In this document: piece after piece, positions 56,856 to 64,000 of the stretch | Layout: every line of letters begins with the position of its first letter | Position numbering within the stretch: position 1 is the stretch's first letter | Assembly (NCBI GenBank): GCA_003049485.1 | Contig: PYST01000013.1 | Coordinates: 1-64,000 of the forward strand | Direction of reading: 5' to 3' | Source of the DNA: Ophioceras dolichostomum | Taxonomy: Eukaryota > Ascomycota > Sordariomycetes > Magnaporthales > Ophioceraceae | DNA: 64,000 nt | Position numbers and translations under genes: made by a program | Notes under the pieces: model-generated | What the model saw: the letters and a program-made list of their open reading frames with translations, nothing else | Databases searched by the model: none | What the model was told of the DNA's origin: nothing

Positions 56856-58142
56856 ATGGCACCGTCAGCAGCCGCAAACTCGCTGTTGTCGCCGTTGAAG
56901 AACTTGCGTCTCAGTCAGCTCCAGCGAGTGGCTCAGGCATGCGGCGTCGTCAAATCAGGGGCCAAGACGGCCGTCACCCAAAACGTCGTCGATGAGCTGC
57001 GCCAGACCCAAGCCGTCTCGACGGGTGAGCGCATCCTCAGCATTGACATGGGAATAAGAAATCTGGCCTTCTGCCTCTTGACCCCTCGGCACGGCGGCGA
57101 CGGCTCTGTCGTTGATTCGTCGTCTTCGTCGTCGTCGTCGCCGACCACCGCCAAGAGGAGGACGACCACGACCAGGAAAAGCGGCTCGTCAAAAGCACCC
57201 TCCTCCTCCTCCTCCTCCCCCTCCCTCTCGTTTCCTTCCCACGCGACCCTCCACCATTGGAAAGTCCTCGACCTCACCACGGCCCAGGATTTTTTCAACA
57301 ACGGAGTTGGTGGTGGTGATGGTGATGGCCGACGACCACCCTTCAACCTCAGGTCCACCCGCGACCTCAGCGCCGCGGCCGTGAAGCTGGTGCTGGAGCA
57401 GATGCTGCCGCTCCGCCCGACGCGCATCCTCATCGAGCAGCAGCGCTGGCGGTCCGCGGGGGGCGCCGGCGTGCAGGAGTGGACCGTGAGGGTGAACACC
57501 CTCGAGGCCATGCTCTTCGCGACGCTCGCCACCCTGCGCGCGCAGAAGCACTGGGACGGCACGGTCGAGTCCGTGGACCCCAAGAGGACCGCGCCGTTCT
57601 TCTTCGTCGCCGACCCCAATGCCGCGGGGGTCGAGGTCCCTTTAGAGCCGCCTTCTCAGCCGACGAGGTCTAACGGGAAGAAGAAGAGTCAGAAGAAGGC
57701 GGCGGTGGGGAAGAGAGCTGCAAAGAGTAAAGTAGTAGAGGAAGAAGCGGAGGCGGAATTAGAGGAGGTGGTGGAAGAGGTGGACGAAGAGGACCAAGTT
57801 AGGAGTTGTCGTGCTCGTGCTCGTGCTGCTGGCGGAAAACTCGAGACCAAGCGACTCAAAAAGATGAAGACGGACCTTCTCGGCGCGTGGCTGCTAGATC
57901 GACAACAAGGCCGCGTCCGGCCCTTAGGTGAACAGGCAGAGGGAATGGCACAGTCGTTTCTGGGGAGCTGGCAGGGGAAGGGGGGCAAGGGTGTCATCAT
58001 CGGAGGAGAAGAGCAGCTTAAGAAGCTCGACGACCTCTCGGACTGCGTGGTGCAGGGGATGGCGTGGCTGAGGTGGCAGGAGAACAGGGCCAGGCTGCTT
58101 GAGCGCGGACCTGAGGCGTTTCTGGAGAGTTTAGAGGCATAG
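56856..58142 (+). CDS. cce1: Mitochondrial-type Holliday junction resolvase (Cce1/Ydc2 family)
   Basis: A single 428-residue frame. An N-terminal SAP-like helix pair (L-S-P-L-K-N-L-R-L-S-Q-L-Q-R-V) binds DNA in relatives. The RNase H-like fold starts I-L-S-I-D-M-G-I-R-N-L-A with the first catalytic Asp, and I-L-I-E-Q-Q-R-W-R-S follows with a catalytic Glu. V-D-P-K-R and near the end K-L-D-D-L-S-D-C-V-V-Q-G, with the last Asp pair, complete it. Ser-rich and Lys/Glu-rich low-complexity inserts interrupt the fold. Cce1/Ydc2 cleaves four-way junctions in mitochondrial DNA. No strong presequence is visible, so location is inferred from the family. It converges with the RecQ gene, 248 bases between stops. 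Confidence 0.9.
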   Translation: MAPSAAANSLLSPLKNLRLSQLQRVAQACGVVKSGAKTAVTQNVVDELRQTQAVSTGERILSIDMGIRNLAFCLLTPRHGGDGSVVDSSSSSSSSPTTAKRRTTTTRKSGSSKAPSSSSSSPSLSFPSHATLHHWKVLDLTTAQDFFNNGVGGGDGDGRRPPFNLRSTRDLSAAAVKLVLEQMLPLRPTRILIEQQRWRSAGGAGVQEWTVRVNTLEAMLFATLATLRAQKHWDGTVESVDPKRTAPFFFVADPNAAGVEVPLEPPSQPTRSNGKKKSQKKAAVGKRAAKSKVVEEEAEAELEEVVEEVDEEDQVRSCRARARAAGGKLETKRLKKMKTDLLGAWLLDRQQGRVRPLGEQAEGMAQSFLGSWQGKGGKGVIIGGEEQLKKLDDLSDCVVQGMAWLRWQENRARLLERGPEAFLESLEA

Positions 58143-58390
58143 CTGGGTGAATAGCATGCCGGTGTTGAGGGTGTTATAGACAGACATGTGTTCATATTCA
58201 GATAGATATACCCTTGCCGTCGTTATGCTTGGGGTGATGTACGATCACCATGCATACAGAGCGTTGTATATTATTTCGTATAGCGGCTGGCAAGCGAATT
58301 GCCGGCCCAGCTTCCCGTATCATCGAACATGCCCACAAATATCAGTGCATGCAGGAATCTTAAGCCAGAGCTCTAAGGGTGGTCCCTTTG

Positions 58391-60157
58391 CTATTCGTAA
58401 TCATAATCATCCTGATAATCATCATACCTCCCCTCTTCCCTCTGCGTGCTAACATACTCCTCATCAGCCAAGCCCCTCCTGAACCTCTTCTTCAAGTCCT
58501 TCGCGTCCTTGTGCCAGTCGCAGGCGAAATCGCACGCCGGCGCCTCCCCCGTCTCGCCGAAGTACCTACACAGCGCCGCATGCCGACAGCCCCGCACGTC
58601 CTCGCAGTACTCCACCAGCATCTGCAGGCTCTGTATCCTGGCGGCCCGATTCTCCCCTTCCTTGCTACCGACGTCCCTCCCGACGAGGCTGTACGTCCGG
58701 TCCCGGTCCTCGCGGCTGTAGTACAGGAAGCAGTAGCTGGCCTTGCCGTCCCTCCCCGCCCGCCCCGCCTCCTGGTAGTAGCCCTCGAACGACTTGGGCA
58801 GCCGCCAGTGCACCACGAAGCGCACGTTGTCCTTGTCGATTCCCATCCCGAACGCCGTCGTGGCCACGATGACGTCGTACCCGGCCTCGTTGCCGATCCA
58901 GCGCGCGAGCGTCTCCTCCTTGGCCTCCTTGGTCAGCTTCGCGTGGAAGGGCCGCGCGCCGATGCCTTGCTCCCGCAGCGCCGCCGCGAGGCCCTCGCAC
59001 TCGCTGCGGCTGATCGTGTAGATGATGCCCGGCACGTTGTCGACCCTCTCGCCGCGCGCCTCCAGCTCCGCCTTGCGGTCCCCGGCCCTGCGCCGCTCGC
59101 AGACGCTCCTGTGCCAGGCCACGAAGTCGTCGAAGCGCGAGGGGCTGGCCTCGTCGCTCGTGAAGCGGATCTCGAGGTGCAGGTTTGGACGGAACGCCGT
59201 CGTGGTGAACGTCTTCAGCCTGGGACCGCTGCTGCCGCTGGTGGTGGTCAGACTGGCGGTGTTGTTGCTGCTGCTGCTGCTGCTGCTCGGCAGGAGGCCT
59301 AGAGTCGCGAGCACGTCCCGGCGGACCTGCTCGTTCGCGGTCGCGGTGAGGCACATGATGGGCACGTCTGGGAACGCCTCGCGGAACCACGAGAGGCGCT
59401 TGAAGTCCTTCCTGAAGTCGTGGCCCCACTCCGAGATGCAGTGCGCCTCGTCGACGACGATGCGCGCCAGCTCCTTCTGCTCGTAGACCAGCTGGAGCCG
59501 GCGACGGAACCGGTCGCCTGAACATAGCTCCGGGGTCACGTAAAGGAGACGTGTCCTTGGGTGGCCGGAGGCGAGGTCTTGGTAGATGTAGTCTCTCTCG
59601 GCCGGGGGGGTGTTGCTGTTGAGTGTCCGAGCATCCACGTTTGCTGCTCTCAGTGCTTCAACTTGATTCATCTGTTCGCAGCGCTGTGTAAGTACCTCTG
59701 TATTTTCCCGTTTACGAGATCGTCTATCAGGGAAGCAGATCTTACCATGAGGCTGAGCAATGGGGATATGACGATCGTGACTTCAAGTAGCCATGAGTTC
59801 AGACAGTTAGCTGTACGATCGAAAGAAGAAGGCAAGGTGTGTCCAGTACCGATATCAGAATGCAACATACTCCCATGGTCGATCACGGCGGGCAGCTGGA
59901 AGCATAGGCTCTTCCCAAATGAGGTTGCCGCCTGGACGAAGACATCGTGTCTATCTAACGCTGCCACGATAATCTCCCGCTGATTCGGCCTGGTGGGAGC
60001 GAGAGTTTTCAAGGTCAGAAGACGAATTATTCAAAGGAGGGAGAGTTAGAATCGTTAGAATCTATTTTTTTTTTTACCTGAACGATTTCTTGTCGAACTG
60101 GCGCCTCAATGTAAAGTCGATATCTGCGCAAGAGTTGGTTCTTGAGAGTGCCGGCAT
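58391..60157 (-). CDS. RecQ-family ATP-dependent DNA helicase (short form)
   Basis: Four exons: 60157-60078, 59989-59871, 59780-59746 (35 bases) and 59671-58391. They give about 504 residues. Helicase motifs are A-T-S-F-G-K-S-L-C-F (Walker A), V-I-S-P-L-L-S-L-M (Ia), V-V-D-E-A-H-C-I-S-E-W-G-H-D-F-R (II, RecQ type), L-T-A-T-A-N (III), A-T-T-A-F-G-M-G-I-D-K (V) and Y-Q-E-A-G-R-A-G-R-D-G (VI). After motif VI comes a Cys-rich zinc-binding part (C-R-H-A-A-L-C-R-Y-F, then C-D-F-A-C-D). A Ser/Asn run interrupts the core. There is no HRDC domain or long N-terminus, so it is not the main Sgs1/BLM homologue. The first three exons are small; the start at 60157 is the least certain point. Confidence 0.86.
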
Positions 60158-62874
60158 CGTTCCCTCGATGACTTTCTGTCTCACTTGGCAAGCCTGCACC
60201 ACTCCACCGCCACCACCATCAGAAGCCTCCAGGAACGGGGAAGGCCTTTTTCGGAAACTCTCAGGTCGCCAGCAGCAATCATCTTTGATTATGTCGCGAG
60301 GTGAATCGAGTTCGTCACTCAATGCTCCTCGCTCTGTGGTAATAGACGCGTCTCTATCATCCGGGCTTGTCGCGTGTTTCGCTGTAGCGTCGAACTGAGG
60401 CGAGCTAATCCTACGCCGGGGCCTCTGAACTTACACGCCCGAATCCTTAGTCTCGATGCGACATCACGTGATAGCCCCTAGCATCAGTTTCAACTTAGCG
60501 AGGAGGGGAAAGAAAATATGAGAAAAGGCGCGAGCAAAACATGCAAGGGTCCCGCTGTAACTTGTTTCGTTCGATCTGTTTCAACGACTGAATTATTTTC
60601 GCTTCCATTGGTTGCGTTTAGGACAAGTGAACTTTCGGTGTCTTGTCAAGGCGCCTCGCGACAACAACGCACGCACTAGCGGATCACCAGGCTCCCACAG
60701 TCTCCAACATTGGCTCCAGACCCCAACGTGAACCTTGTCGCACCTATGGTTAAATTTGGAGACCGTTTCGACGATCTTTGGAATGGTCGGATACTAGCTT
60801 GCTTTTCTTCCCTCTGTTGTTGTTGGCTGGCTTGACATTCCAAACATGATGCGAAGATGGAGTCGTCGGTCAGGGCTTACTGTTGTGTTTCCACATGCCA
60901 CCTCCCTGTCTGTTCGGCCGTCAGATTTTCTCGATCTTTTTGCGACCACAGCACAGCCTCTCTTCTAGTTGAATCGGGGATTTTTAAGTCGATAACTTGC
61001 CACGAAACAGATTTCTGTCTCAGAGATTGGCATGTCGATGATAAGTAAGATGGCGCTCCTTGGAGGGGGAAACACTATTCATGGTAGGTGACTGCATGTA
61101 TTCAGTATCTGCTCGGGTGAATATGTCCAGAGTTGGTACCCCCGGTGTTGTCGATGAAAACGCCGACACGGCGTTGGGGGCCACTCAAGGGGGGCTTACA
61201 CGTTATGGTCGGGGCTAGCAGTCGATCGATGTCCGCATGTCATCTGGACTAGGATATGTACTTTAAAGGACCGTTCGTTCCCAAAACGTTTCGATGCTCG
61301 TCATGCACGAAGTTCCTAAATTACCTAGGTACCAACTTGAAGTCAGTGCTGCCAGGAAGTCCCATGGGCAACATGAGCAACCTGAGCAAGCAGGTGAGAG
61401 CCTGCTTGCGTACCCCAGGATCCGGATCTTCGATGTGTCGATGGGACAACAGACTCAGCCAGGTCACGATTTGAATCCGGGCTCGGTACATCCTATCGGC
61501 TCTTCGTAACCTCCGCGCTCGCGGGGCTGCAGTTCCGATTTTTAAGAGGATGGGCGACCTAAGTACGGCCGTAGAAACGCCTAACTCTACACAAGGATAA
61601 GACGTAGGAGCACAAGACGCGATGATGTCAGTCAACAGGACTAGCGAGAAATTCTCTACACAGTACCTCTTCAGTGGTGTGTGATTCAAATAGTTCGCGC
61701 TGGTTGACGAACAGTTCACAACGGATGGCCAACCACCTCAACATCTCCCGCCTACATCCAGCCATCTTAACTGTTTCCCATACACGAACACTGTTGTAGG
61801 CGGGTGACAGGTGACAACCCAGATGCAGATTTGGCGTCACTGTTGTGTGAGCGGTGCCTTGCAGACGTGCGACACGCTAGCGAGGGTGTGGGTGTGAGGC
61901 CCAAGAGCATGTTTGGGGCGCCCGTTGCATACGCCCCGTCGGACCTGGGCGCCTGTGGGGTTTATCGATTATGTGCTGAAGCGCACACGACCTATGGGCT
62001 TGTGCAGACTGTTGACAGACTTCTGCAGACTTCTGCAGCGCATTGTGTGAGCTGGAGGCGGCCTTGGCATCAAGCCTCAATCACTGAAGCAGACAAAAAA
62101 TCGGGTCGCGGGTAGATGATACGTCCAGTCGGGTCCAGCATCCAGCAGCAGGGGAGCCCAACCCCTTTCCGCGCCTCACTTCACCGATTATTCCGTGCGT
62201 ATTCCACGAACAAGGAGTCTCTCTTTCAACACAATCCCATCCCCTTTTCGACCCTTCGCCTCTGGATGCCTCAAAGAAAAAAAAATATGCACATGTTCGC
62301 CTCGTTCCCGACCCGGTAAATGATCACCTCGGAGCCTCGTAATTCTCATAATTCCTCCTCCATCAACGCTGCCCGCAGCAAAGCAGAGGCTCGTCCCCCA
62401 CCAGTGGCCATTGTCCGTCCACTTTGGAATAAGTCTTTCTCCAGAAAATCAAACCACCACCGACAACGAACCACTACGCAACCCTGCATCTAGCAATCTA
62501 TCTGCTGTAGCGGGACTTGCGAGGCAAAGAGGCGGCACTTGAAGCAAAGAATGCTCGCATAATCTGGAACGGTTCCCTCGGACACCTCGCGCTTTCTCCC
62601 CTCTCCTCTCTTCGTCAGGTACCTTGCCATGACGATCTCGCGTGTTTCGTCTAGCCAGCAACTGCCCACGGATCAATTGGCCTGAATCGCCGGCTCTATC
62701 GTTTTCCACGTCTTGACTGGAGATTGTCTGTCGGCAAGGCTACTCGAGGCAGAATTCGCTGAAACACGCCTTCCCGACCCTCCGACCCGCCCTTCTCTCG
62801 CGTCTCTACTTCCACCTTCCAGCAACAGCGCCGCCCGAGACTGGTTGCCCGTTTATCAGACTTACGATCCCCCA
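60158..62874. other. Long intergenic region between RecQ and SOG2 genes
   Basis: About 2.7 kb, the longest gene-free stretch of the window. Several frames of 60-130 codons exist on both strands but none has an identifiable domain, a consistent splice model or coding-like composition. It probably holds the divergent promoters and a long SOG2 leader (62.3-62.87 kb, pyrimidine-rich). A rapidly evolving or non-coding transcript cannot be excluded. Confidence 0.5.
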
Positions 62875-64000
62875 ATGGATCGCCCCGACAGGCCATCCGG
62901 CCTTCCTCTGGGGGCTGCGACGCAGTCCACAGGAAGAGGCCTGCCGGAGAACCCAGCCCAGGGAAGAAGAACCGCCGCCGCCGCCGCCGCCGCCGCCGCT
63001 GCTGCTGCTGCTGCTGCCGCCGCCACCGGTCCCGGTGGCCCTCTCAGCAACATCCCCGTGCCGCCAATTCCACCCTCGGTACCCATCCCGAGCGGGCGAA
63101 CCATGCGCTCCAACTCGAGACTAACCGCGTTCGCCCCGATCCCTCCTGCCCAGGTCGTCGCCCTGGCACGGGAGGCGATGCGGGAAGCCCTCCGAGACCA
63201 CGAGTCACAGGCCGCCGAGGCCAGCGGAGTCAGCAACGAGCTGAAGCCCGGCATCACGGTCGATCTGAGTCGCAAGAACATCGAAAGGCTTCCCGATGAG
63301 GTGGTCGATGTCATTAAACACGAACTGGAGCGGTAGGTGTTCTGACCCCTATCGAATATTGCGTAGAGGCTGGCTTCGCGTTGCCGTTCCCTTGCTGACA
63401 GTGCTCTTTGTCTTGAAGACTTGCCCTGTCGCACAACAAGCTCTCCTCATTTCCCGCCAGGTTCTCGGAGTGTTCATCACTCCGCTATCTGAACGTCAGG
63501 CAGAATGATATCACCGAGTTCCCTCTACCGGTATGCACACCAGTCTGATCCCTTGGCGACAAGCTCGAATGTTTGTCTACGTTTGCCACTCAAGTGGTCC
63601 TGAGATTCTAATTTGCTTTAAATACGCGCTCCCCGGTCTGCCTTATAGCTATGCGACCTAAAAAGCCTCGAGATCCTGGACCTGGGCAGGAACAAACTGC
63701 GCTCGCTGCCACCGGACATCGTCAAACTCGCGTCCTTGAAGGTGTTCGCGGTCCAGAAGAACCGCATTGAAGAACTACCACTGTGCCTAGCCGAGATGAC
63801 CTCGCTGCAGATGATCAAGCTGGACGGCAATCCGATCAAGTTTCCTCCCCCCGAGGTGCTCCAGGTGCAGGCGAGCAGTCCGCCGAACGAGGGATACCTC
63901 AAGGATAGCGAGGTGACCGAGGTGACTGTTACGTCGCACATCAAAAAGTTTCTGAAGCAGCAGTCGTTGAGTCTGAACTCGACACCTCGCGTCGAGTCGG
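62875..64000 (+). CDS. sog2: RAM-pathway leucine-rich-repeat protein SOG2, partial at right edge
   Basis: Three exons in the window: 62875-63332, 63419-63530 and 63649 to the edge; the frame is open at 64000. After a Pro-rich start with 17 consecutive Ala comes a basic/Pro segment. Leucine-rich repeats then begin at V-D-L-S-R-K-N-I-E-R-L-P. Repeats of the form L-A-L-S-H-N-K-L-S-S-F-P, L-N-V-R-Q-N-D-I-T-E-F-P, L-D-L-G-R-N-K-L-R-S-L-P and I-K-L-D-G-N-P-I-K-F-P follow. SOG2 is a scaffold of the Cbk1/Mob2 (RAM/MOR) network for polarity and cell separation; its Sog2 domain would lie beyond the edge. The gene name rests on the LRR layout and the K-F-L-K-Q-Q link. Confidence 0.8.
62974..63024 (+). 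repeat. (GCC/GCT)17 repeat coding poly-Ala
   Basis: Seventeen Ala codons in a row, first GCC, then GCT, then GCC, inside the first exon of the SOG2-like gene. The codon blocks suggest slippage expansion. Confidence 0.9.

Noticed and set aside
61628..62115. Overlapping small frames on both strands in the RecQ-SOG2 spacer
   Set aside because: Neither has recognisable motifs; opposite frames of similar length suggest chance.
1..64000. CRISPR arrays, insertion sequences, prophage or viral genes
   Set aside because: No regularly spaced repeats, terminal inverted repeats with transposase, or viral proteins seen. The only element-related sequence is the isolated Gag-like gene.
1..64000. Secondary-metabolite biosynthetic cluster
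   Set aside because: No polyketide synthase, peptide synthetase, terpene cyclase or cluster-type transporter/P450 genes are present.

Overview
The window is nuclear DNA of a filamentous ascomycete, most likely a Sordariomycete. Genes are GC-rich and separated by 0.3-2.7 kb. They carry short GT-AG introns with CTAAC-type branch sites, and several protein families are typical of or restricted to fungi (AcuK/ERT1 regulator, SPO22/ZIP4, SOG2, GH30 glycanase, Ydc2/Cce1 resolvase). Taxonomy below the class is not resolved. All splice models below were built by hand: exon phases were checked to add up to whole codons, but no transcript evidence was available.

Layout. At 1-933 lies the 3' end of an RBR/IBR ubiquitin-ligase-like gene with two competing terminal exons. 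At 1.8-4.4 kb (-) is an atypical Ras-like GTPase with a huge disordered N-terminus and no CAAX box. From 6 to 18.8 kb come metabolic genes: a PrpF-family isomerase (+), a kynurenine-type aminotransferase (+), an aldehyde dehydrogenase (-) and xanthine dehydrogenase (+); a cluster of GATA cores precedes the last. At 19-22.8 kb (-) is the meiotic SPO22/ZIP4 protein. At 23.5-25.9 kb (-) is the gluconeogenesis regulator AcuK/ERT1, with micro-exons and a probable GC-AG intron. At 27.4-28.2 kb (-) is a stand-alone copia-type Gag-like gene. At 28.8-32.2 kb (-) is a calpain-like protease, and at 33.5-35.8 kb (-) a secreted GH30 glycanase. At 37-38.9 kb (+) is a TRAF-like RING/zinc-finger protein, at 40.5-44.5 kb (+) the E4 ubiquitin ligase UFD2, and at 45.7-49.7 kb (+) a TBC RabGAP. 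At 51-53.3 kb (-) is exocyst SEC6 and at 54.1-55.7 kb (-) glutathione reductase. At 56.9-58.1 kb (+) a mitochondrial-type Holliday junction resolvase converges on a RecQ-like helicase at 58.4-60.2 kb (-). At 62.9 kb (+) the RAM-pathway LRR protein SOG2 runs off the right edge.

This is mostly ordinary core genome rather than a biosynthetic cluster. Functional themes are ubiquitin signalling (RBR, TRAF-like RING, UFD2), nitrogen and carbon catabolism (aminotransferase, aldehyde dehydrogenase, xanthine dehydrogenase, AcuK), polarised secretion (SEC6, TBC RabGAP, SOG2) and DNA junction processing (resolvase next to RecQ). The observations most worth following are the paired alternative last exons that would swap half of a RING2 zinc finger (left edge), the atypical GTPase, the micro-exon-rich AcuK gene, and the apparently domesticated Gag gene.
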